The notes: generated by a model from the letters alone, not told the origin. Positions 17,066-26,076 are shown, counted from the first letter of the stretch. The stretch: DNA of 64,000 nt from MedAcidi-G1 sp002713545 (GCA_964013895.1 CAXGYF010000004.1:1-64000); one strand, 5' to 3'. Program-made: numbers and translations.

Positions 17066-18157
17066 ATGACTAGTGAAGGTTATGGCTTTGATGAATCTGT
17101 TTTTCCTGACCTTGTAGCCAAGGGGCCAAAAGTTCTCTTACATGACCATCTTGATGGCGGCCTTCGTCCTTCTACAGTTATTGATCTTGCTGATATTTCT
17201 GGGTACGAAGAACTACCGTCAAACAATGTCGAAAAATTATCTGAATGGTTTCATGAAGGCGCTAACCGCAGAGATCTAAACCTATACCTTGAAACTTTTG
17301 CCCACACAGTGGGGGTAATGCAGGATGAATACTCTTGCCATCGCGTTGCTAAAGAATGTGCGGAAGATCTTGCTGAAGATGGTTGCGTATATGCAGAAAT
17401 AAGATTTGCGCCGTCTCTTTTTACGATGCAGAAACTTTCCGTCCATGAAGTGATAGAAGCAGTTTTATCTGGTTTCTCTGAGGGATCATCAGGTACCAAC
17501 CTAACTTTAAGAACAATTATTACTGCTATGAGAACCAGCAACGACTCTAAAACAATCGCCGAAGCTGCCGTTGACTTTCGCGATAAGGGAGTCGTTGGTT
17601 TTGATATTGCTGGCCGTGAGGTCGGTTACCCTCCAACAGATCATTTAGAGGCGTTTCAATTGCTTCAACGGGAAAATTTCCATTTTACAATCCATGCTGG
17701 CGAAGCATTTGGTTTACCTTCCATTTGGGAAGCTGTCCAGTACTGCGGGGCGGAGCGTTTAGGCCATGGAGTGAGAATTATTGATGATATTGAACTAGAT
17801 GCATCAGGCAACTACATACTTGGAAGTCTGGCTTCGTTCATCAGAGATAGAAGAATACCTCTGGAATTATGCCCAACATCCAACATTCATACCGGTGCAG
17901 TCCAATCATTAGAAGAACATCCCATTGGAGTGCTGAAGGACTTGGGTTTTAGAGTTACCGTTAATACTGATAACAGGCTGATGAGCAACGTTTCAATGAC
18001 TTCTGAGTTGCTTTCGTTAAATAAAACTTTTGGCTGGAACCTAGATGACTTTTCTTGGCTTACAGTTAACGCTATGAAAAGTGCCTTCATTCCCTTTGAT
18101 GAAAGAATTCACTTAATTGAGAAAGTTATTAAACCGGGCTGGAAAAACCTTTCCTAA
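17066..18157 (+). CDS. add: Adenosine deaminase
   Basis: This enzyme hydrolyses adenosine or deoxyadenosine to inosine and ammonia. Zinc ligands and catalytic residues are all present over 363 aa: HDHLDGGLRP with His26 and His28, the HAGEAFG motif with zinc His210 and catalytic Glu213, His234 in ERLGHGVRI, and the Asp pair near 302 in NTDNRLMS. LELCPTSNIHTG adds the substrate-binding segment. The protein resembles the actinobacterial form (HLDG-x-LRP). A BMP-type nucleoside importer 5 kb upstream could supply its substrate. Confidence 0.95.
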   Translation: MTSEGYGFDESVFPDLVAKGPKVLLHDHLDGGLRPSTVIDLADISGYEELPSNNVEKLSEWFHEGANRRDLNLYLETFAHTVGVMQDEYSCHRVAKECAEDLAEDGCVYAEIRFAPSLFTMQKLSVHEVIEAVLSGFSEGSSGTNLTLRTIITAMRTSNDSKTIAEAAVDFRDKGVVGFDIAGREVGYPPTDHLEAFQLLQRENFHFTIHAGEAFGLPSIWEAVQYCGAERLGHGVRIIDDIELDASGNYILGSLASFIRDRRIPLELCPTSNIHTGAVQSLEEHPIGVLKDLGFRVTVNTDNRLMSNVSMTSELLSLNKTFGWNLDDFSWLTVNAMKSAFIPFDERIHLIEKVIKPGWKNLS

Positions 18158-18190
18158 ACCATCTTATAGTTACGGGAACTGAGATTCATT

Positions 18191-18832
18191 ATGACAACTG
18201 CTTCAGAATCAGAATCACGCCAGATAGTCGAAAGTGTAGGAATTCCTGTTTCAAAGTGGAAGATCGCTAATGATATTGATGAAGCCCTAAATGCAGCGAG
18301 AGAAATTGGCTTCCCTAATGCAGTGAAATTAAATGGTTCTTCTATTGCTCACAAAACCGAGCAAGGATTTGTGCGACTTAATCTAAAAACGGAGTCTGAG
18401 TTTTTAAGCGCTGCTAATGAACTTCTAGAAAATAAAGTCGACAATAGTAATCTGCTTATTACAGAAATGCTCTCGGGGTCACGTGAAGTTATTGCGGGTG
18501 TAGTCAGGGATCCTCAATTTGGTCCTTGTGTGATGTTTGGATTTGGTGGAGTCCTAGCTGAAGCTATAGCTGATGTTGAATTCAGGATCGCCCCGATTAC
18601 TCCTTATGATGCTAGGGATTTAATTTCTTCGCTGAAAACAACCGATCTACTGAAAGAATTTCGTGGAGAAGAAGCTCTTGATATTGACGCAACAATTGAT
18701 TTACTTGTGAAACTGGGTGATCTAGCCGAAAATGACAAAATCTTATCGATTGATTTAAACCCATTAATTCTTGTCAATGGCATTCCTATAGCAGTTGATG
18801 CTCTCGTTGAAATAAAAGAGGAATCGGTATGA
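18191..18832 (+). CDS. ADP-forming acyl-CoA synthetase, beta subunit (ATP-grasp)
   Basis: A 213-aa ATP-grasp_5 domain. Recognisable parts are the N-terminal helix, PNAVKLNGSSIAHKTEQGFVRL at about 37-58, SGSREVIAGVVRDPQFGPCVMFGFGGV at about 96-122, and the Asp/Asn metal site near the end (SIDLNPLILV). In acetyl-CoA synthetase (ADP-forming) this subunit moves phosphate between the acyl phosphate and ADP. Its stop overlaps the start of the alpha-subunit gene (ATGA), so the two should act together. The acid used is unknown. Confidence 0.88.
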   Translation: MTTASESESRQIVESVGIPVSKWKIANDIDEALNAAREIGFPNAVKLNGSSIAHKTEQGFVRLNLKTESEFLSAANELLENKVDNSNLLITEMLSGSREVIAGVVRDPQFGPCVMFGFGGVLAEAIADVEFRIAPITPYDARDLISSLKTTDLLKEFRGEEALDIDATIDLLVKLGDLAENDKILSIDLNPLILVNGIPIAVDALVEIKEESV

Positions 18833-20289
18833 CTTCGGATCTTAAGTACCTTTTTGAGCCGAGAGGAGTGATAGTTACAGGGGTTTCGAGTCATCCCGGG
18901 AAATTCGGTTTCGTAGCTCTGCACAATATTCTTTCATGCGGGTATGAGGGTAAAGTTTTCGCTATTGGGCGTGAAGAAGCTACGGTTCTGGAACAAAAAG
19001 TAAGTACTTCTCTTGACTCTGTACCTGCTAATGAAGCTGATCTGATGATTTTGTGCACTCCTGTTGAGGTGAACGAAGAGTTGCTTCGTAAAGCATCCGA
19101 AAAAGGTGTAAAAGCAGTTTTTTGTGCTGCTGGTGGATACTCAGAAACTGGCGAAGAGGGTTTAAAAGCCGAAAAAAGACTAGTTGCTTTAGCATCGGAA
19201 TTGGATCTTGTTCTTGCCGGCCCAAATGGCCAAGGAGTAGTGTCTCCACCCGCTGGTCTTTGTGCACAAATTGTTGCACCTTACGCCCCAAAGGGACGCA
19301 TAGCTGTGGTATCTCAGTCAGGTAATTTTGTTTCAAGTTTTCTTAACTATGCGAATCAGACTGGTATTGGGATAAGTAGATCTGTTTCAGCTGGGAATGC
19401 TGCTGCTACAGGAATAATTGACTTCCTTGAATGGTTTTCTGCTGATCCAGCTACCGATGTAGCTCTCTGCTATATAGAGGGTTTGGAAAAAGGTCGAGAT
19501 TTTTTCGAAAGAATTAAAGCAATAACTAAGAAATTGCCAATTGTGCTCGTAAAGGGTGGGACGACTATGGGGGGCCAAAGAGCAGCTGCTTCTCATACTG
19601 GCTCACTCGCAAGCGATTCCAAAATTTTTGAAGGCATGGCGAGACAAGCTGGTATAACGCGTGCTCCCACTATCGAAGCAGCTTTTGAAATTGCTGCTAC
19701 ATTTGCCACACAACCTCTACCTAGCGGTCCACGCGTACTAGTTCTAACAACAGCGGGTGGGTGGGGTGTAGTGACTGCAGATGCAATTAGTCAGAGTTCT
19801 GAACTGGTTCTAGCACCCCTTCCAGGTGACTTAAAGGAGGCAATCAACAAATTACTGCCTCCACGTTGGAGTAAAAATAATCCGATCGATTTGGCAGGAG
19901 GAGAAACCAGGGACACAATTCCAGAACTTCTCTCAATGGCTTCCAAACATCCAGAGATTGATTCGATAATTCAACTTGGGCTAGGAATACAAGGAAATAC
20001 CGCAAATCTTGTGCGGACTGGAAAGTTCTACCCTGAACACGGTCTTGAAAGAATCGTTAACTTTCATGAACGTCAGGAAAAAAGGTACGCGGAGGCCGCA
20101 ATCGAAGCTTCTTTGTCATCAGGTAAACCAATCTTGCTTGCTTCAGAACTTGCCACCACTCAGCCGAATAATCCAATGGTCAGAACTATCCGCAACTCGG
20201 GTCAGCTATGTTACGCATCAGCGAACAGAGCAGTATCTGCTCTCAACCATCTTGTCAGATACTCGGGGTGGAGAAATCAAGGCAACTGA
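18829..20289 (+). CDS. ADP-forming acyl-CoA synthetase, alpha subunit (CoA-binding/ligase)
   Basis: A 486-aa protein with an N-terminal CoA-binding Rossmann domain (RGVIVTGVSSHPGKFGF), a succinyl-CoA-synthetase-like flavodoxin domain (VLAGPNGQGVVSP, IAVVSQSGNFVSS), and a C-terminal ligase-CoA domain. The phosphohistidine is expected in AAASHTGSLASD at about residue 259. Together with the preceding beta subunit it would convert acyl-CoA plus ADP and phosphate to the free acid and ATP, or the reverse. The usual single fused chain (alpha-beta) is split here and the beta gene comes first. Confidence 0.9.
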   Translation: MTSDLKYLFEPRGVIVTGVSSHPGKFGFVALHNILSCGYEGKVFAIGREEATVLEQKVSTSLDSVPANEADLMILCTPVEVNEELLRKASEKGVKAVFCAAGGYSETGEEGLKAEKRLVALASELDLVLAGPNGQGVVSPPAGLCAQIVAPYAPKGRIAVVSQSGNFVSSFLNYANQTGIGISRSVSAGNAAATGIIDFLEWFSADPATDVALCYIEGLEKGRDFFERIKAITKKLPIVLVKGGTTMGGQRAAASHTGSLASDSKIFEGMARQAGITRAPTIEAAFEIAATFATQPLPSGPRVLVLTTAGGWGVVTADAISQSSELVLAPLPGDLKEAINKLLPPRWSKNNPIDLAGGETRDTIPELLSMASKHPEIDSIIQLGLGIQGNTANLVRTGKFYPEHGLERIVNFHERQEKRYAEAAIEASLSSGKPILLASELATTQPNNPMVRTIRNSGQLCYASANRAVSALNHLVRYSGWRNQGN

Positions 20290-20327
20290 CTTTTCCAAGA
20301 GAAATGTGTTAGCTAAATTGTCTTACA

Positions 20328-20927
20328 ATGATTGACCACGTATTTTCCGATGCAATAGGTGCTTTGAGGGACTCTCTAGAGAGTGCGCGTCTCGAGAGGC
20401 AAGATATGGAAGAAAGTTTTTACAACGATCTTTTAATAGGCAATACGTTTTGGAGGGTCAATTATGGATTACCAGGTGAAGGAAAGCCACCACGCATACA
20501 TTGTGATCTCACACTCGAGTGGCCAACATGGTCGCAGACTTCTTACAGGCAATGGTGTCAAGATGGAGAATTAGGAGAACCGTTAGAAATACTTGTCGGC
20601 TTAGTTCTGAGACTTCAACGACTAGCTAGCAAGCCAGACCCACAATTATTCGTTGATAATCTGCCCTCGAGTAATCCAAATTTGGAGAACAGCACGTTTG
20701 AAAAATCTGGAACTACTTTAGAAACAATCTACGAAATTGATGATAAAAATAAAATCGATAAACCGGAGTGGGCAATCGAAGTGTCTTACGAGGGAAGTTA
20801 TGAGTTAAGTTCAGAAGTTCTTGAAGACATTTCTCAGTTAGATCTTCACTTCAGCCAACTCGGAACTTGGGTTTCTAGTTCTTTGGTGACCTTAGGGGAC
20901 CTAAGTTTCGAATTTTTAAGCGATTAA
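20328..20927 (+). CDS. Hypothetical protein
   Basis: I do not recognise this 199-aa protein. It has no signal peptide or membrane segment. It is acidic, with a Trp-rich middle (FWRVNYGLP, DLTLEWPTWSQTSYRQWC at about residues 41-85) and alternating hydrophobic residues suggesting beta strands, so it is probably a cytoplasmic globular protein. It lies 38 nt after the acyl-CoA synthetase alpha gene and converges on a crotonase gene. The sequence is well-formed coding and has an ATG start, so I take it as real. Confidence 0.7.
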   Translation: MIDHVFSDAIGALRDSLESARLERQDMEESFYNDLLIGNTFWRVNYGLPGEGKPPRIHCDLTLEWPTWSQTSYRQWCQDGELGEPLEILVGLVLRLQRLASKPDPQLFVDNLPSSNPNLENSTFEKSGTTLETIYEIDDKNKIDKPEWAIEVSYEGSYELSSEVLEDISQLDLHFSQLGTWVSSSLVTLGDLSFEFLSD

Positions 20928-20947
20928 TTATTTTTAAAGTTTTCTTT

Positions 20948-21796
20948 TCAGATCCCCTCATCCAAGCCCCTGTTAAGTGGCAACAAATCATCAAACTCGG
21001 AGGGTCGACTTTCTGCTTTTGCTTGAAAAGCTTCTTTCATATCGGCTGGCTGGAACATACCTGACTGCCAAGTAGCTATGTAATTCAAAGAGTCTGATGT
21101 TGAATGGTCTCGTGAATATGTAATCATCTCTTTTGAGCCCCAAATGGCTAATGGTGATTTTGAAGCAATTTCTTCTGCGATCTCCATGACGCCATCCAAA
21201 AGAGACGCTTGGTCAGAGAAAACTTCATTTACTAGACCAACTGATTTTGCTTCGTCTGAATGCATTCTCCTTCCCGTGTAAGCAAGTTCCCGGCAGACCC
21301 CCTCAGGGATGAGCTTTGGCAGTCTTTGAAGTGTTCCCACATCAGCTGTCATGCCTATATTTATTTCCTGTATGCAAAAGAAGGCATCCTCAGATGCGTA
21401 TCTCATGTCACATGCTGTAACCATGTCAACTGCGCCCCCTATACACCCACCCTGTATGGCGGCTAATACAGGAATTCGCGCTTTCTCTAAACAGCTAAAA
21501 GAATCCTGTAAATGAAGAGCGTTTTCACGGAGGTTGGCTCTAACCCGCCCGACCTCTGCCTGTGCATCACCAGAACCCATTGAAAAAACCGCAAGATCCA
21601 TGCCGGCTGAAAAATGTTTTCCCGTTGAAGCTAAAATGATTACCCTAGCTTCCCCACTGGAATTGATTTCACCGATAGCTTTTGGCAACTCTGACCAAAA
21701 AGCTGGGATCATGGTATTTAGTTTTTCGCCTCTGTTCAAAGTAACAGTTGCGATACCTTTTTCTATTGAGACATCGAAACACTTGTATTCATTCAT
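20948..21796 (-). CDS. Crotonase family, delta3,5-delta2,4-dienoyl-CoA isomerase-like
   Basis: A 282-aa crotonase-fold enzyme. The oxyanion hole segments are SAGMDLAVFSMG (about 62-73) and IQGGCIGGAVDMVTACDMRYA (about 114-134). The run INIGMTADVGTLQRLPK (about 144-160) is the marker of the dienoyl-CoA isomerase branch; its Asp and the preceding Glu/Asp act as proton shuttles. The role would be oxidation of unsaturated fatty acyl chains with odd-position double bonds. Ordinary enoyl-CoA hydratase activity cannot be ruled out from sequence alone. Confidence 0.87.
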   Translation of the reverse strand: MNEYKCFDVSIEKGIATVTLNRGEKLNTMIPAFWSELPKAIGEINSSGEARVIILASTGKHFSAGMDLAVFSMGSGDAQAEVGRVRANLRENALHLQDSFSCLEKARIPVLAAIQGGCIGGAVDMVTACDMRYASEDAFFCIQEINIGMTADVGTLQRLPKLIPEGVCRELAYTGRRMHSDEAKSVGLVNEVFSDQASLLDGVMEIAEEIASKSPLAIWGSKEMITYSRDHSTSDSLNYIATWQSGMFQPADMKEAFQAKAESRPSEFDDLLPLNRGLDEGI

Positions 21797-21842
21797 GAGA
21801 CCAAGCTAGCTGAGAGTTACGATCATCACGACGATTGAGCGA

Positions 21843-22844
21843 CTATAAGAGGTGTTCCACTATTTTTTTTGGATCTTTTTGAATTCGTGGACCAAAACTA
21901 GTGATCACTTCTGAAGCCATCAGTGAACCCATCTCTGCACACTTTTTCAATGGCAACTTTCGGCCCATTCCAAAAATTACGCCACTAGCAAATATGTCGC
22001 CTGCACCTGTGCTATCAACAACACCTTCAACTGGCACTGCTTCAACTTGTATTTTTTTAGAGTGTTCTACGACTACTGACCCTCTGGAGCCAAGAGTTAT
22101 GAATGCTGCATCTACGTTTTTTGAAATTTTTTCGATTGCTTCATCTAGATCATTGGTCATGTAAAGAGCGCAGATTTCGCTTTCGTTGCAAAAAATATAG
22201 TCGACAAATTCTTTTAAAAGTTCAAGCCAATCTTCCCTATGTCTCTCTACACAAAAAGTGTCTGATAATGCAAGAGCAACTTTGCGATTTGAAGATTTGG
22301 AGATCTTCATCGCTTTGCGTATCGCTTCTTTGGACTCATCGGTGTCCCATAGATATCCCTCGCAATAAAGAAGTTCAGAAGAGGCAACTAATTCTTGGTC
22401 TACATCTTCTGCTGAGAGATACGCAGATATGCCTAGGAAGGTATTCATTGTTCGCTGGGCATCAGGAGTTACTTGGATCAAACAACGTGCTGTGGGTAAA
22501 TCTTCATCAATTCCGCAAGAAAAATTAACTCCAGCTTTCAACATTCCTTCTCTGAATACCTGACCAAGGTAATCTTTTGAAACCTTGCCGATGTAGGCCG
22601 CTGATCCACCTAATTGTGCGACACCTACCATTGTGTTTGCCGCCGAACCTCCTGGCATTTCTTTACCTGCTGGCATTGCTTGATGCATTTCAGCGGAACG
22701 TTCTGCACTGATCAGACTCATCGAACCTTTGATCAAATTTTGTTCCTCAATGAAAGACTCTTCGACTTCAGTTATTACATCAACTATTGCATTACCCACG
22801 CCCACAACATCAATAAGTTGTTCGTTTTCTCTATTTTGCTTCAT
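21843..22844 (-). CDS. PfkB-family carbohydrate kinase, adenosine kinase-like
   Basis: A 333-aa ribokinase-fold kinase. The N-terminal motif GVGNAIVDVI, the substrate-lid sequence MPGGSAANTMVGVAQLGG (about 63-80), and the ATP-site motif VDSTGAGDIFASG (about 278-290) with the catalytic Asp of GAGD are all intact. The arrangement resembles bacterial and eukaryotic-type adenosine kinases more than fructokinases. It could phosphorylate adenosine to AMP, competing with the adenosine deaminase encoded 4 kb away. Substrate is inferred. Confidence 0.85.
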   Translation of the reverse strand: MKQNRENEQLIDVVGVGNAIVDVITEVEESFIEEQNLIKGSMSLISAERSAEMHQAMPAGKEMPGGSAANTMVGVAQLGGSAAYIGKVSKDYLGQVFREGMLKAGVNFSCGIDEDLPTARCLIQVTPDAQRTMNTFLGISAYLSAEDVDQELVASSELLYCEGYLWDTDESKEAIRKAMKISKSSNRKVALALSDTFCVERHREDWLELLKEFVDYIFCNESEICALYMTNDLDEAIEKISKNVDAAFITLGSRGSVVVEHSKKIQVEAVPVEGVVDSTGAGDIFASGVIFGMGRKLPLKKCAEMGSLMASEVITSFGPRIQKDPKKIVEHLL

Positions 22845-22907
22845 TTCAACTTTCTAGAAAGGCAGATGATCAGTGTAGAAGTCATAAAGTTTAAAGATCG
22901 GTTTTGT

Positions 22908-23393
22908 TTAGCTTATTATTTCAAACGAACCATGCAGGTCAATAATTTTGGCTTGCAAATGGTGAGCCCTGCCGTTCGGATCAATTATTTCACAATCGAA
23001 AAGTTCCCCTGGGTGAGCTACTCTAATTTCTGGCGTGCATTTGATTTCATTTTCTATGCCTAAATCATCATCCAGTCTCTTCTTTACTTTTTGAGCTAGT
23101 TGGGTACCTTCTATAATTTTTATTCTCGGATTGATATTAAATGAATTTGCAACGTCAGGCCCCGTAGCCGAAACTGAGATCTCTTTTCCGGCAACTTTGA
23201 GTGTGCAGGAAACGGTACTCAAGTCTTTATTGACGTATTCAGGGCAACTAACTTCAGTTACCAAATGAGGGTAAGCCGGAAGTAAAACTTCTGGAATGGC
23301 TTGCTCGACTATTTTAAATTGCAGATCGTTAGAACTCGAACTGCAATTTGATAAAAGTGCGAGGGTCACAATAATTTTTAATGACCGAATCAC
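22908..23393 (-). CDS. Putative lipoprotein with two DUF4333-like segments
   Basis: A 161-aa exported protein. The first 17 residues form a short signal ending LLSNC, a weak lipobox with Asn before the Cys. Two similar halves follow: each has a Cys, about 15 residues, a second Cys and a hydrophobic strand (VSCPEYVNK...VSCTLKV at about 49-66, and IKCTPEIRV...FDCEII at about 119-138). This Cys-x(15)-Cys pattern is that of the actinobacterial DUF4333 domain. Function unknown. The start is GTG, 7 nt after the reductase stop. Confidence 0.7.
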   Translation of the reverse strand: MIRSLKIIVTLALLSNCSSSSNDLQFKIVEQAIPEVLLPAYPHLVTEVSCPEYVNKDLSTVSCTLKVAGKEISVSATGPDVANSFNINPRIKIIEGTQLAQKVKKRLDDDLGIENEIKCTPEIRVAHPGELFDCEIIDPNGRAHHLQAKIIDLHGSFEIIS

Positions 23394-23400
23394 AGATTCG

Positions 23401-24606
23401 CTACCCGATTCCCTTGGCGAAATCCAAAGCTTCTTTCCATGAGGCTTTATTTTCCATCAAAGACTTAAATTGCATCACATGTCTTGGACGGTTGATTCCT
23501 AGCACTGCTTTTAGCTTTCCTTCGTTTCCGTATATTGCCGTATACCGCCCCTCTTCGGGAGAGTCGACTATCACCTCGAAGTCATCTTCTGGGTCACTGA
23601 TACCAGCAAGTTGAATTTTCCTATCGAACTGGTCACTCCAGAACCATGGAATTGGAGCGTATGGAAGTGCTTCGGCTTCGGTCTGTAAAAGTCTTAGTGC
23701 AGCATATTTTCCTTGTTCAGCTGCATTATCCCAATGCTCTAGTCTTATGCTCTTGCCGTAACCTTGGTGGTCCCAACGCGCTACGTCGCCTGCTGCCGCA
23801 ATATTTGGTGCTGCTATGCATGTTCGGTCACAACAAACACCATTTTCAATTGTCAAACCAGAGTTTTCCAACCATTCCGTGTTTGGAAGAGCTCCGATCC
23901 CAACAATTACGAGATCTGCTTCTAATAGAGTTCCGTCTTTGAGAAGCACTCCCTCGACTTGGGAATCACCCCTTATTTCTTGCACTTCAACACCGCATTT
24001 CATCCGAATACCGTTTTTTACATGTAATTCTGAAATAACTTTTCCCGCTTCCTCTCCTAAAACATGAGAAAGTGGTACATCCTGGGATTCGACGATCGTA
24101 ACTTCAATACCCAAATTCGAAGCTGTGGCCGCGACTTCACAGCCAATGAAACCACCCCCAACAACCACAACTTTTGGATTCCCTGATTTAAATGACTTGC
24201 GTATTTTTATACTGTCGTCGAGACTTCTTAAGGTATGAACACCTTTGATTTTCTCGGTGTTAGGCAATTTTCTTGCTCTTGCTCCCGTCGCAATTATCAG
24301 AGCATCAAATTTTTCTACTTCTCCATTTACCTCTAAAGTTCGTGATCCGATGTCGAGATTTGATGCCTTACTATCCGTTCTAACTTCAAGTTCCAATTCA
24401 TTAATTTTGTCTGGTGTTAATAAGGATAGTTTTTCAGAGGTCATCTCTCCTTCTAAGAAACTCTTTGACAAAGGAGGCCTGTCATAGGGAATATTTGCTT
24501 CGTCGCCTAAAAGTTTGATATTCCCCTTGAAACCCTCTGACCTTAGAGCTTCAGCCGCTCTGACCCCAGCTAACGAGGCTCCTACAATTGTTATAGAACT
24601 GTGCAT
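23401..24606 (-). CDS. NAD(P)H:ferredoxin reductase, FAD-dependent (Rieske/P450-type)
   Basis: A 401-aa flavoprotein with an FAD-binding motif near the N-terminus (IVGASLAGVRAAEALR), the class marker YDRPPLSKSFL, a second NADH-binding Rossmann motif VVVGGGFIGCEVAATA (about 146-161), GDVARW (about 270) and the reductase C-terminal domain. Relatives transfer electrons from NADH to a small ferredoxin that serves cytochrome P450 or ring-hydroxylating oxygenases. The ferredoxin gene lies just upstream, 24 nt away. The ATG at 24606 is preferred over a TTG two codons earlier. No oxygenase is encoded in the window. Confidence 0.92.
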   Translation of the reverse strand: MHSSITIVGASLAGVRAAEALRSEGFKGNIKLLGDEANIPYDRPPLSKSFLEGEMTSEKLSLLTPDKINELELEVRTDSKASNLDIGSRTLEVNGEVEKFDALIIATGARARKLPNTEKIKGVHTLRSLDDSIKIRKSFKSGNPKVVVVGGGFIGCEVAATASNLGIEVTIVESQDVPLSHVLGEEAGKVISELHVKNGIRMKCGVEVQEIRGDSQVEGVLLKDGTLLEADLVIVGIGALPNTEWLENSGLTIENGVCCDRTCIAAPNIAAAGDVARWDHQGYGKSIRLEHWDNAAEQGKYAALRLLQTEAEALPYAPIPWFWSDQFDRKIQLAGISDPEDDFEVIVDSPEEGRYTAIYGNEGKLKAVLGINRPRHVMQFKSLMENKASWKEALDFAKGIG

Positions 24607-24630
24607 CGTCAACTTTCTTTTGTGGTTAGG

Positions 24631-24822
24631 TCACTCTTCGATCGAAATTGCTTGCTTAGGACACCGCTGGACACTTTCTTCAAGGCTCGATCTACGATCT
24701 TCACTGGGTGTTTCTTCCAAGACATAGAGGAAATCATCATCTCTGACTTCAAATATGTCCGGGGCTATTTGCATACATATGGCGTTGCTTTCGCAAAGGT
24801 CAAAATCGACTACTACTCTCAT
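24631..24822 (-). CDS. Small 3Fe-4S/4Fe-4S ferredoxin (P450-associated type)
   Basis: A 63-aa ferredoxin with cysteines at 10, 16 and 54. The cluster motif is C-E-S-N-A-I-C ... C-P, so the central position usually filled by a fourth Cys is Asn, as in P450-linked actinobacterial ferredoxins (CxxXxxC(n)CP), where this residue tunes the potential. It starts with ATG after AAGGAG. It precedes the matching reductase and together they form an electron-transfer pair with no oxygenase nearby. Confidence 0.92.
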   Translation of the reverse strand: MRVVVDFDLCESNAICMQIAPDIFEVRDDDFLYVLEETPSEDRRSSLEESVQRCPKQAISIEE

Positions 24823-24912
24823 TTGAACTCCTTAATTTGGCCAACCGGTAAACCGGCTGCGCCTTCTCTGGGTGACTCCATATTAGGCAATTTTTCGCTC
24901 TAAGTCTTGCCG

Positions 24913-26076
24913 TTAAGGTTTTTCAGCGCCAACTATCCACATAGCGAAGTATTGTGCTCCTCCACCATAGGCATGGCCAAAAGATTTTTTGGCTCCATCA
25001 ACCTGATGGGCTCCAGCCATGCCTCGAACTTGTAAAGCTGCTTCAGCGAAGCGAATCATGCCGGAAGCTCCAATGGGATTTGAGGAAAGAACTCCTCCTG
25101 AGCAATTGACCGGTAATTTACCTCCAGACAGATTTGTTGTACCGTCCTCAACCATTCTCCATCCATGATCAATTTCCGCAAAGCCCAAACTTTCCAACCA
25201 CATCGGCTCATACCATGAAAAGGGCACATAAATCTCAACAGCATCAATCTCTTTTAGTGGATTCGTTATTCCCGCTTGTCTAAAAACATCCGCTGCACAT
25301 TGTCTGCTAGCGAGAGGATTCACTTCGTCTCTTCCTGGGAAATTATTGGACTCTGAACGCATGGCCGTGCCGTGTATCCATGCAACCGGGTTTTCTGCTC
25401 TATCTCCTGATGTTTCATTGCCTAAGACCATCGCACATGCCCCGTCCGATGAGGGGCATGTTTCTGAATAGCGAATTGGATCCCACAACATCGGAGACTC
25501 AACAACTTCTTCAAATGTCAAATCATTTTGATGCAAGTGTGCATAAGGGTTTTTCAACGCATGTTGCCGATCTTTAAAAGCAACCATGCAGCCAATTAAT
25601 TCTGGCGCTCCGGAGCGACTCATGTACTGCCGGATAATCGGGGAGAAATAACCTCCGGCTCCAGCATTAATTGAAACCGAAAATGGCTGAGGTAAAGAAA
25701 GTGCCCAAGTTGCATTAGACTCAGACTGTTTTTCAAATCCGATTGTTAGAACTTTTTCATGTACACGAGATTGTATTAAAGAAGCTGCCACCAAGGCAGT
25801 GGAACCACCTACTGAACCAGCTGTGTGAACTCTAAGAATTGGTTTTCCAACCGCTCCGAGAGCCTCTGCCAAATACAACTCTGGCATCATTACTCCTTCA
25901 AAAAAATCTGGAGCTGTACCAATAACCACCGCATCTATTTCTTTCCAGTCCAGGTGAGCATCTTCCAAGGCTCTGTATGCTGCTTCGCGGCAAAGTCCTG
26001 CGATTGATACATCTCCTCGTGTGGCAGAATATTTTGTTTGACCCACACCTAAAACAGCTGTCAACTCTGCTGACAT
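24913..26076 (-). CDS. Thiolase-fold lipid-transfer protein (Ltp/SCP-x family), aldolase-like
   Basis: A 387-aa thiolase-fold protein. It lacks the acylated cysteine: the segment aligning with Cys-Ser-Thr-Gly-Ser reads AGSVGGSTALVAA (about 87-99), with Ser in its place. The C-terminal motif is NCSGGVLSSNPIGASG (about 321-336) and FGHAYGGGAQYFA (about 366-378). Proteins of this kind pair with DUF35 partners and act as retro-aldolases on branched acyl-CoAs in steroid side-chain breakdown (Ltp2). The start overlaps the upstream Ltp gene (TAATG) after GGAGGG. The DUF35 genes upstream are likely partners. Confidence 0.88.
   Translation of the reverse strand: MSAELTAVLGVGQTKYSATRGDVSIAGLCREAAYRALEDAHLDWKEIDAVVIGTAPDFFEGVMMPELYLAEALGAVGKPILRVHTAGSVGGSTALVAASLIQSRVHEKVLTIGFEKQSESNATWALSLPQPFSVSINAGAGGYFSPIIRQYMSRSGAPELIGCMVAFKDRQHALKNPYAHLHQNDLTFEEVVESPMLWDPIRYSETCPSSDGACAMVLGNETSGDRAENPVAWIHGTAMRSESNNFPGRDEVNPLASRQCAADVFRQAGITNPLKEIDAVEIYVPFSWYEPMWLESLGFAEIDHGWRMVEDGTTNLSGGKLPVNCSGGVLSSNPIGASGMIRFAEAALQVRGMAGAHQVDGAKKSFGHAYGGGAQYFAMWIVGAEKP

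Noticed and set aside
22103..23063. Long plus-strand frames opposite the PfkB kinase and the DUF4333-like gene
   Set aside because: Both overlap minus-strand genes with full motifs and have no plausible starts or domains.
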